Position numbers and translations under genes: made by a program. From the NCBI GenBank assembly GCA_905214605.1, contig CAJMMY010000048.1, positions 1 to 7,384 of the forward strand: 7,384 bases of DNA, read 5' to 3'. The DNA comes from an uncultured bacterium. GTDB taxonomy: Bacteria > Bacillota_A > Clostridia > Oscillospirales > Oscillospiraceae. The notes under the pieces are model-generated. The model searched no databases. It saw only the letters and a list, made by a program, of their open reading frames with translations, and was not told the DNA's origin. Below are positions 1 to 5,721 of the stretch, one piece after another; positions within the stretch are counted from its first letter, which is position 1; every line of letters starts with the position of its first letter.

Positions 1-373
1 CATCGAGGAATGGATCATGTCTGCCGAGTACATCATGGCCGGCGGCAATGAGAATGTCATCCTCTGTGAGCGCGGCATCCGCACCTTTGAGCGCGCGACC
101 CGCAATACGCTGGACCTGTCCGCCGTACCCGCAATCAAGAAACTGAGCCACCTGCCCATTATCGTGGACCCCAGCCATGCAACCGGCTTGTCCTGGATGG
201 TGCCCACCATGGCATTGGGCGCCGCCGCCGTGGGTGCAGACGGTCTGATGATTGAAGTACACAACGACCCTCCCCGGGCAAAATGTGACGGCGCACAGTC
301 TTTGACCCCCGACCAGTTCGACCAAGTTACCGCAACCGTGGGCAAGGTGCTCAACGCATTGAAAGGCGAATGA
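1..373 (+). CDS. aroF: 3-deoxy-7-phosphoheptulonate (DAHP) synthase, type I-beta, C-terminal part only
   Basis: This is the C-terminal 123 residues of the enzyme that condenses PEP with erythrose 4-phosphate, the first step of the shikimate pathway. The reading frame is open from base 2 and the gene is cut by the window edge; the ATG at 17 is internal, not a start. The visible part carries the family blocks [20 protein letters not shown] and IEVHNDP. His59, Glu85 and Asp96 of the fragment match three of the four metal ligands known in the family (His272, Glu298, Asp309 in the Thermotoga maritima enzyme). The metal-binding cysteine and any N-terminal regulatory domain lie upstream, so feedback control cannot be judged. 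TGA at 371-373 is followed after one base by the tyrA ATG. The symbol is approximate; this family is also named aroG or aroA(beta). Confidence 0.94.
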   Translation, partial: IEEWIMSAEYIMAGGNENVILCERGIRTFERATRNTLDLSAVPAIKKLSHLPIIVDPSHATGLSWMVPTMALGAAAVGADGLMIEVHNDPPRAKCDGAQSLTPDQFDQVTATVGKVLNALKGE

Positions 374-374
374 T

Positions 375-1244
375 ATGGAATCTGATTTTCGGAAACTGAC
401 TGTAGGCATTGCGGGCCTGGGTTTGATGGGCGGCAGCTTTGCAAAAGCATACAGCGCCGCCGGCCACGAAGTGTTGGCATGGAACCGCAGCAAGGATACA
501 TTGGAAATGGCCATGATGAACGGAGTTGTCTCCGGAGAGCTGAACAAGGAAACCATCGGCCGGTGCGATTTGGTCATCATTGCTCTGTACCCTCAAACCA
601 CCATTGACTATTTGAAAGAAATGGCCCCTTATATCAGCAAAAACACCGTAGTCATCGACACCTGCGGTGTGAAACGGGTGGTGTGTGAGGCTTGTTTCCC
701 CATTGCAAAGGAATACGGATTCCGCTTTGTGGGCGGGCACCCCATGGCGGGCACCCAATTCTCCGGCTACAAATACAGCCGCGCCTCCATGTACAAGGAC
801 GCCGCCATGATTCTGGTGCCGGACGCATTCGACAGCATTGAATTCTTCGATGAAGTGAAATCTCTGCTGGCGCCCTGCAAATTCGGCCGCACAACCATCA
901 CCACGGCGGAAAATCATGACCGTATGATTGCCTTTTCCTCTCAGATGGCCCACGTGGTGTCCAATGCGTTCATCAAAAGCCCCGCCGCCCGGGAGCATAA
1001 AGGCTACTCCGCCGGCAGCTACCGGGATATGACCCGCGTGGCATGGCTGAATGAGACCATGTGGACGGAGCTGTTTCTGGACAATCAGGACTTTCTCCTG
1101 CAGGAAATTGACGTACTCCTGCAAAACTTAACCCAATACCGGGAGGCATTGGCCGCTCAGGACGCTCCCCGGCTGCAAGCCCTGCTGAAAGAGGGCAGAC
1201 TCATTAAGGAAGAAGTGGACAATATTGACTATCGTTCCCGTTAA
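375..1244 (+). CDS. tyrA: Prephenate (or arogenate) dehydrogenase, no ACT domain
   Basis: This 289-residue enzyme oxidatively decarboxylates prephenate to 4-hydroxyphenylpyruvate (or arogenate to tyrosine), the committed step to tyrosine. An N-terminal Rossmann fold carries GLGLMGGS at residues 14-21. The strand after it ends in WNRS (36-39); Arg38, where NAD-specific members have an acidic residue, hints at NADP+ use (inference). DTCGVK lies at 95-100 and GGHPMAG at 120-126; His122 matches the catalytic His147 of Aquifex aeolicus TyrA. The helical C-terminal half holds SQMAHVVSNA (189-198) and SAGSYRDMTR (212-221), whose Arg217 matches the substrate-binding arginine. The protein ends at about the length of the catalytic core, so there is no C-terminal ACT domain and no fused chorismate mutase. 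A modest AAAGG at 362-366 lies 8 bases before the ATG. Sequence alone does not settle prephenate versus arogenate. Confidence 0.94.
   Translation: MESDFRKLTVGIAGLGLMGGSFAKAYSAAGHEVLAWNRSKDTLEMAMMNGVVSGELNKETIGRCDLVIIALYPQTTIDYLKEMAPYISKNTVVIDTCGVKRVVCEACFPIAKEYGFRFVGGHPMAGTQFSGYKYSRASMYKDAAMILVPDAFDSIEFFDEVKSLLAPCKFGRTTITTAENHDRMIAFSSQMAHVVSNAFIKSPAAREHKGYSAGSYRDMTRVAWLNETMWTELFLDNQDFLLQEIDVLLQNLTQYREALAAQDAPRLQALLKEGRLIKEEVDNIDYRSR
1206..1227 (+). promoter_or_regulatory. Ribosome binding region and TTG start of aroB inside tyrA
   Basis: AAGGAAG at 1206-1212 is the best Shine-Dalgarno candidate. It lies 12 bases before TTG at 1225-1227, a rather long spacing. The ATG at 1259 is out of frame, and no in-frame ATG falls before the conserved HYEIHIDTGLLD segment. 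The tyrA stop (1242-1244) is 17 bases beyond the TTG, so coupling to tyrA translation is plausible. Confidence 0.65.
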
Positions 1245-2292
1245 TGCCTCCCGGCATTATGAAATTCATATTGATACCGGTCTGCTGGACCGGGTGGGCG
1301 CGGAGCTGCAAGCCGTCTGCCCCTGCCAGTCCGTATTGTTGGTATGCGGTGATATTGTAAACGGTCTGTATGCCGACCGGGTGCAAAAAAGTCTGGAAGA
1401 CGCGGGCTGCCGGGTGGTCCGATTCGTGTACCACCACGGCGAGGCCTCCAAAACCCCGGAAACCTATCTCCGTCTGCTGAATACGTTGGCGGAAAACGGC
1501 ATGACCCGCTCCGACGCCGTGGTGGCTTTGGGCGGCGGCGTCACCGGTGATTTGTCCGGCTTTGCAGCCGCCACCTATCAGCGGGGAGTTCCCTATTTGC
1601 AGGTTCCCACCACCTTGCTGGCTGCCGTGGATTCTTCCGTGGGCGGAAAAACCGCCATTGATTTGCCCGCGGGCAAAAATCTGGCCGGTGCTTTTTATCA
1701 GCCGGTGAAAGTACTCTGCGACCCCGCCGCACTGGATACACTGCCGGAAGACGTATTTACCGACGGCTGCGCCGAGGTCATTAAATACGGCATCATCTGG
1801 TCTCCGGCGCTGTTTCAGCAGCTGAAACAGCCCATCCGCCCCCAAGTGGAAGATGTGATTGCCCAATGCGTTTCCATCAAGCGGGATATTGTCCAAGCCG
1901 ACGAATTCGACACCGGAATCCGGGGGATTCTGAATTTCGGCCACACCATCGGCCATGCCATTGAAAAATGCTCTCATTACGGCATTTCTCACGGCTCTGC
2001 GGTGGCTGCGGGCATGGTGCTCATGACCCGGGCAGCCTATTTGAACGGCGTGTGCGATCAAACCTGTCTGGAGCAGGTGGTGGGGCTGATTCGGCAGTAC
2101 GGATTACCCTTGACCACCGATTTTGCCCCCGATGACATTTTGGAGGCCATGCGCAGCGACAAAAAACGCTCCGGCAGTTCCATTTCTCTGATTCTCCCGG
2201 AGGCAATCGGCAAATGCCGTATCGAAAAAATGTCGGTGGAGGCAATGAAAGCCTTTGTCCGACCTGCACTGGAGGACCAGACATGGATGTAA
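1225..2292 (+). CDS. aroB: 3-dehydroquinate synthase
   Basis: AroB converts DAHP to 3-dehydroquinate, step 2 of the pathway, using NAD+ and a divalent metal. The 355 residues match the usual length. NAD- and substrate-binding blocks are GEASKT (72-77), GGGVTGDLSGF (103-113), PTTLLAAVDSSVGGKTA (128-144) and GKNLAGAF (150-157). GCAEVIKYG at 181-189 supplies metal ligand Glu184 and Lys187. FGHTIGHA (238-245) gives His240 and ISHGSAVAAG (254-263) gives His256; the 16-residue spacing equals that of the metal ligands His271 and His287 in the Aspergillus enzyme. DKK at 312-314 is the conserved late lysine motif. The start is TTG, chosen because it gives the normal N-terminus (TIVPVNASRHYEIHI) and no in-frame ATG fits. 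The gene overlaps tyrA by 20 bases and aroA by 10. Confidence 0.96.
   Translation: MTIVPVNASRHYEIHIDTGLLDRVGAELQAVCPCQSVLLVCGDIVNGLYADRVQKSLEDAGCRVVRFVYHHGEASKTPETYLRLLNTLAENGMTRSDAVVALGGGVTGDLSGFAAATYQRGVPYLQVPTTLLAAVDSSVGGKTAIDLPAGKNLAGAFYQPVKVLCDPAALDTLPEDVFTDGCAEVIKYGIIWSPALFQQLKQPIRPQVEDVIAQCVSIKRDIVQADEFDTGIRGILNFGHTIGHAIEKCSHYGISHGSAVAAGMVLMTRAAYLNGVCDQTCLEQVVGLIRQYGLPLTTDFAPDDILEAMRSDKKRSGSSISLILPEAIGKCRIEKMSVEAMKAFVRPALEDQTWM
2271..2285 (+). promoter_or_regulatory. Ribosome binding site that fixes the aroA start
   Basis: GGAGG at 2271-2275, 7 bases before the ATG at 2283, selects this start over the in-frame ATG at 2214. The 2214 start would add 23 residues unlike any EPSP synthase N-terminus. 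The site lies within the last codons of aroB. Confidence 0.85.
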
Positions 2293-3554
2293 CCCTTTCC
2301 CCCGCTCCCCTCACCGGGACCATACGGGCCATTGCCAGTAAATCCTGTGCCCACCGGCTTTTGATTTGCGCGGCATTGGCAGACCGCCCCTCCCGGATTC
2401 TGTGCGCGGAGACAAACCGGGACATTGCGGCAACCGTCCGATGCCTGAACGGTCTGGGTGCCGGGATCACCCCCATCGACGGCGGTTATCAGGTTCGCCC
2501 CCTCAATCCCGCCGCCCCGAAAATGGGGCAGGTTCTGGATTGCGGCGAATCCGGCTCCACCCTGCGGTTTCTCCTCCCCATCGTCTGTGCATTGGGCAGC
2601 GAAAGCGCAATGATGGCTCACGGCCGGCTGCCTCAGCGTCCCCTCTCCCCTTTGTATGAGGAATTGACGGACAAAGGCGCCGTCCTTGCCCCCCAAGGCA
2701 GCAATCCCCTGCAATGCGGCGGACAGCTCCGCCCCGGAACCTTTACCTTGGCCGGACACGTTTCTTCTCAATACATTTCCGGTCTGCTGTTTGCCCTGCC
2801 CCTTTTAAGCGGTGACAGCGTGCTGCACATCACCGGGCATTTGGAATCCCGGCCCTATGTAGACATGACGTTAGACGCCCTTCGACGCTCCGGCATCACG
2901 GTGACGGAATCCGGCGAAGACTTTTTCATTCCCGGAAACCAGACCTACCGCCCGCCGGAATGCTCCGACGTGGAGGGGGATTGGTCCAATGCCGCATTCT
3001 GGCTGTGCGCCGGAGCATTGGCCGGGCCGATTACCGTCACGAATCTGAACCTTTCTTCTCCTCAGGGCGACCGGGCGGTTCTGGATTTGCTCCGGCGGTT
3101 CGGCGCCGCCGTTGAAACCGGCCCCGATTGGGCCACCGTCTCCCGGGGAATGCTCCGGGGCATGGAAATCGATTCCGCCGACACCCCGGATTTGGTTCCG
3201 GTGCTATCCATTGTGGCTGCATTGGCCCAGGGCACAACGGTGTTCCGGAATGCCGGACGTCTGCGCATTAAGGAATGCGACCGGCTCACCGCCATGCGGG
3301 AAGTCATTACCGCTTTGGGCGGCAGTGCCGAGGAAACGGAAACGGAGCTGATTGTTCACGGCGTACCCGCATTGTCCGGCGGCGCGGTGGATTCCCGAAA
3401 CGACCACCGCATTGCCATGTCGGCCGCCGTGGCAGCCATTGCAAGCCGGGCGCCCGTTACCGTGACCGATGCCGGTGCGGTCAGTAAGTCTTATCCCCGC
3501 TTTTTTGAAGATTACCGCCGTTTGGGCGGCATTGTCAGGGAGGTCACCCCATGA
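2283..3554 (+). CDS. aroA: 3-phosphoshikimate 1-carboxyvinyltransferase (EPSP synthase)
   Basis: AroA transfers the enolpyruvyl group of PEP to shikimate 3-phosphate (step 6) and is the target of glyphosate. The 423 residues match the usual length of about 425. SKSCAHR (19-25) holds Lys20, Ser21 and Arg25, equal to Lys22, Ser23 and Arg27 of E. coli. CGESGSTLRF (87-96) is the PEP/glyphosate loop; Gly91 matches Gly96, Ser92 replaces Thr97 and Phe96 replaces Pro101. SSQYISG (161-167), GDWSNAAFW (232-240), TPDLVP (301-306, Asp303 equal to catalytic Asp313), RIKECDRL (328-335, Glu331 equal to Glu341), NDHRIAM (373-379) and SKSYPRF (401-407, Lys402 equal to Lys411) complete the active site across both domains. 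The gene starts within the end of aroB and its TGA overlaps the ATG of aroC. Function is secure; inhibitor sensitivity is not. Confidence 0.97.
   Translation: MDVTLSPAPLTGTIRAIASKSCAHRLLICAALADRPSRILCAETNRDIAATVRCLNGLGAGITPIDGGYQVRPLNPAAPKMGQVLDCGESGSTLRFLLPIVCALGSESAMMAHGRLPQRPLSPLYEELTDKGAVLAPQGSNPLQCGGQLRPGTFTLAGHVSSQYISGLLFALPLLSGDSVLHITGHLESRPYVDMTLDALRRSGITVTESGEDFFIPGNQTYRPPECSDVEGDWSNAAFWLCAGALAGPITVTNLNLSSPQGDRAVLDLLRRFGAAVETGPDWATVSRGMLRGMEIDSADTPDLVPVLSIVAALAQGTTVFRNAGRLRIKECDRLTAMREVITALGGSAEETETELIVHGVPALSGGAVDSRNDHRIAMSAAVAAIASRAPVTVTDAGAVSKSYPRFFEDYRRLGGIVREVTP
3537..3553 (+). promoter_or_regulatory. Ribosome binding site and ATGA junction of aroC
   Basis: AGGGAGG at 3537-3543 lies 7 bases before the aroC ATG at 3551, which shares bases with the aroA TGA (3552-3554). 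The strong site supports this start although it gives a shorter N-terminus than most chorismate synthases; the in-frame codons upstream do not resemble the missing segment. Confidence 0.85.
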
Positions 3555-4534
3555 ATTATACGATTTTCGGCGAAAGCCACGGCCCCGCCATCGGCGTGGT
3601 GCTCACCGGGGTTCCCTCCGGTTTGTCCTTGGATTTGGACGCCGTGGCCGCGGAAATGGCCCGCCGGGCACCGGGGCAAGACGCAACCTCCACCGCCCGG
3701 AAAGAGGCCGACCAAGTGGAGATTCTCTCCGGTCTGTTTGAGGGCAAAACCACCGGCACCCCGCTGTGCGGCATCATTCGGAATACCGACACCCACAGCC
3801 GGGATTACAGCAAGCTAAAAGACTTGCCCCGCCCCGGTCACGGGGATTATGCCGGGTCCGTTCGATATGCAGGCTGCAACGATTATCGGGGCGGCGGCCA
3901 CTTTTCCGGCCGGCTCACGGCACCTTTGGTGTTTGCCGGTGCCGTGGCAAAGCAGATTTTGTCCCAACGGGGCATTGCCGTCACCTCCCGGATTTCCGTT
4001 TTGGGCGGATTGAAGGACCCCACCCCGGAGCAGTGCGACACCCTCATTCTCGCAGCAAAGGGTGAGGGTGACAGCGTTGGCGGCTCCATTGCCTGCGCCG
4101 TTACCGGTGTTCCCGTGGGATTCGGCGCACCCGATTTGGGGGATAACGTGGAAGGCATTTTTGCCAAGCATCTGTTTGCGGTTCCCGCCGTGAAGGGTCT
4201 GGCATTCGGCGAGGGATTCAATTTTGCAAATCTCCGGGGCAGCCAAGCCAATGATGCCTTTTACATGGACGGAGACACCGTCCGCACCCGGACCAATCAT
4301 GCCGGGGGCATCAACGGCGGCATCACCAACGGTATGCCTATCACCTTTGAAGTGGCCATTCGCCCCACCCCCTCCATTGCCCGGGCACAGCAGACCGTCA
4401 GCCTGAGCCGGGGAACCGATGAGGTTCTGGAAATTCAAGGACGGCACGACCCCTGCATTGTCAAGCGGGCGCTGCCGGTGATTGAGGCTGCTGCCGCGCT
4501 GGCAACCTGCGAAGTACTGCACATTGAACGATAA
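3551..4534 (+). CDS. aroC: Chorismate synthase
   Basis: AroC removes phosphate from EPSP to form chorismate (step 7) and needs reduced FMN. The protein has 327 residues, shorter than the common 350-390. It begins almost directly at the first signature, FGESHG (6-11, with His10, the usual catalytic His17), and lacks the leading strand found in most members. Further blocks are ARRAPGQ (37-43), TARKEADQVEILSG (48-61), RPGHGDY (94-100, His97 equal to the second catalytic histidine, His106), DYRGGGHFSGR (111-121), NHAGGINGGITNG (249-261) and RHDPCIVKRALPVIEA (298-313). In the fifth block a histidine stands where many members have arginine (GGGRSSAR or similar); I believe this variant recurs in clostridial AroC, but could not check. 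The next gene, pheA, begins 28 bases after the TAA. Confidence 0.96.
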   Translation: MNYTIFGESHGPAIGVVLTGVPSGLSLDLDAVAAEMARRAPGQDATSTARKEADQVEILSGLFEGKTTGTPLCGIIRNTDTHSRDYSKLKDLPRPGHGDYAGSVRYAGCNDYRGGGHFSGRLTAPLVFAGAVAKQILSQRGIAVTSRISVLGGLKDPTPEQCDTLILAAKGEGDSVGGSIACAVTGVPVGFGAPDLGDNVEGIFAKHLFAVPAVKGLAFGEGFNFANLRGSQANDAFYMDGDTVRTRTNHAGGINGGITNGMPITFEVAIRPTPSIARAQQTVSLSRGTDEVLEIQGRHDPCIVKRALPVIEAAAALATCEVLHIER

Positions 4535-4551
4535 ATCGAGAGAACACCAAC

Positions 4552-4565
4552 GGAGGAACATTATG
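4552..4565 (+). promoter_or_regulatory. Ribosome binding site that fixes the pheA start
   Basis: GGAGGAA from 4552, with 6 bases between GGAGG and the ATG at 4563, is a near-ideal site. It rules out the longer in-frame reading that opens at TTG 4482 inside aroC, whose extra 27 residues do not look like protein of this family. The 28-base gap before pheA is the longest in the operon and holds no convincing hairpin or promoter. Confidence 0.88.
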
Positions 4566-5705
4566 GATATCAACGAACTGAGAACGGAAATCGACGGAGT
4601 GGACAAGCAAATCATTGCGCTGTTCAAGCAGCGCATGGCCATCTCCGAAAACATAGCATCGTATAAGCAATCTGTGGGCAAAGCCGTCTATGACCCGGAG
4701 CGGGAGCGGAAAAAACTGGTGGAGGTTTCCTCCATGGTTCCCGAGGATATGAAAACCAGCGCAGTGATGCTGTTTTCCACGCTGTTTGAGCTGAGCAGCA
4801 CCCATCAGATGCAGGTGATGAACAAAACCACCGCATTGGCAGAGCAAATCACCCGCGCCATTGAAAACACGCCGAAACAGTTCCCCCGATTCCCCGTTGT
4901 TGCTTGTCAGGGTGTGGAGGGCGCTTATTCCCAGATTGCCTGCGAAAAGCTGTTCCAGACCCCGAATATTATGTATTTCAACAACTTTGAGGGTGTATTC
5001 TCCGCCATTGAAAACGGCATGTGCGAGTACGGTGTGCTGCCCATTGAAAACAGCACCGCCGGTTCCGTCAACCGCATTTATGACCTGATGGCAAAGCACA
5101 ATTGCTATGTGGTGCGCTCCGCCCGACTGAAGGTGGACCACAGCCTGCTGGCCAAAAAGGGCGTCAAAAAAGAGCAGATTAAAGAAATCTACTCCCATGA
5201 GCAGGCTCTGAATCAATGCGAGGCCTTTCTGAAATCCCTCCCCGGCGTGACCGTAACCGTGGTGGAAAACACCGCCGTAGCCGCAAAAATGGTGGCCGAG
5301 TCCGACCGGAACGATGTGGCTGCCCTCTCCTCCCACAGCTGCGCCAGTCTGTACGGTTTGGAGTGTTTGGCTGCCAGTGTGCAGGACCAGGGCAACAACT
5401 ACACCCGGTTCATCTGCATTTCCAAAAATCTGGAAATTTACCCCGGTGCCGACCGCACCAGTATCATGTGCGTAGTGCCTCACCGCCCCGGCTCTCTGTA
5501 TAAGGTTCTCAGCCGATTCTTCGCACTGGGCATCAACCTGCAAAAGCTGGAAAGCCGTCCCATTCCCGACCGGGATTTCGAATATATGATGTATTTCGAT
5601 TTCGATACCCCTCTGTATTCCAAAGAATTTGTTCAGGTCATCAGCGAGCTGGAGACCATGTGCGAGGACTTCCGGTACTTCGGAAGCTACTCTGAAATCG
5701 TGTAA
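4563..5705 (+). CDS. pheA: Bifunctional chorismate mutase / prephenate dehydratase with ACT domain (P-protein)
   Basis: This 380-residue cytosolic enzyme turns chorismate into prephenate and then into phenylpyruvate, the precursor of phenylalanine. Residues 1 to about 85 are an all-helical AroQ-class chorismate mutase (INELRTEIDGVDKQIIALF, then Arg24, Lys35 and the DPERER block at 44-49). Residues about 112-290 are the dehydratase: GVEGAYSQIA (117-126), VLPIENSTAGSV (158-169), SHEQAL (211-216) and NNYTRF (278-283) with catalytic Thr281. Residues about 297-380 are an ACT domain with HRPGSLYKVL (307-316) and ESRP (330-333), the phenylalanine-binding signature, so feedback inhibition by phenylalanine is expected. 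It sits between aroC, which makes its substrate, and aroE/aroK. All three domains look intact. Confidence 0.97.
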   Translation: MDINELRTEIDGVDKQIIALFKQRMAISENIASYKQSVGKAVYDPERERKKLVEVSSMVPEDMKTSAVMLFSTLFELSSTHQMQVMNKTTALAEQITRAIENTPKQFPRFPVVACQGVEGAYSQIACEKLFQTPNIMYFNNFEGVFSAIENGMCEYGVLPIENSTAGSVNRIYDLMAKHNCYVVRSARLKVDHSLLAKKGVKKEQIKEIYSHEQALNQCEAFLKSLPGVTVTVVENTAVAAKMVAESDRNDVAALSSHSCASLYGLECLAASVQDQGNNYTRFICISKNLEIYPGADRTSIMCVVPHRPGSLYKVLSRFFALGINLQKLESRPIPDRDFEYMMYFDFDTPLYSKEFVQVISELETMCEDFRYFGSYSEIV

Positions 5706-5721
5706 GGAGGACCATGCCATG
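5704..5721 (+). promoter_or_regulatory. Ribosome binding site choosing between two nearby ATGs for aroE/aroK
   Basis: AAGGAGG at 5704-5710 overlaps the pheA TAA (5703-5705). Two ATGs follow. The one at 5714 is only 3 bases downstream and in the wrong frame. The one at 5719 is 8 bases downstream and opens the AroE frame (MRRYGLLGEHLGHS). The second is therefore the start. Confidence 0.88.

Noticed and set aside
17..373. A complete small gene starting at ATG 17
   Set aside because: The frame is open upstream to the window edge and the sequence is the C-terminal part of DAHP synthase.
1204..2061. - strand open frame opposite aroB
   Set aside because: The sense strand holds a complete AroB with all metal ligands; the antisense product shows no motif.
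4529..4538. CGAT-AA-ATCG inverted repeat at the aroC stop as a terminator or control hairpin
   Set aside because: A 4-base stem with a 2-base loop is too small to be stable and no U-run follows.
5714..5716. ATG at 5714 as the aroE/aroK start
   Set aside because: It is out of frame with AroE and only 3 bases from the ribosome binding site.
4461..5720. Long open frame on the - strand opposite pheA
   Set aside because: It mirrors pheA codon for codon and is His- and Gly-rich with no recognisable motif. It stays open because TTA, CTA and TCA codons are rare in the sense frame.
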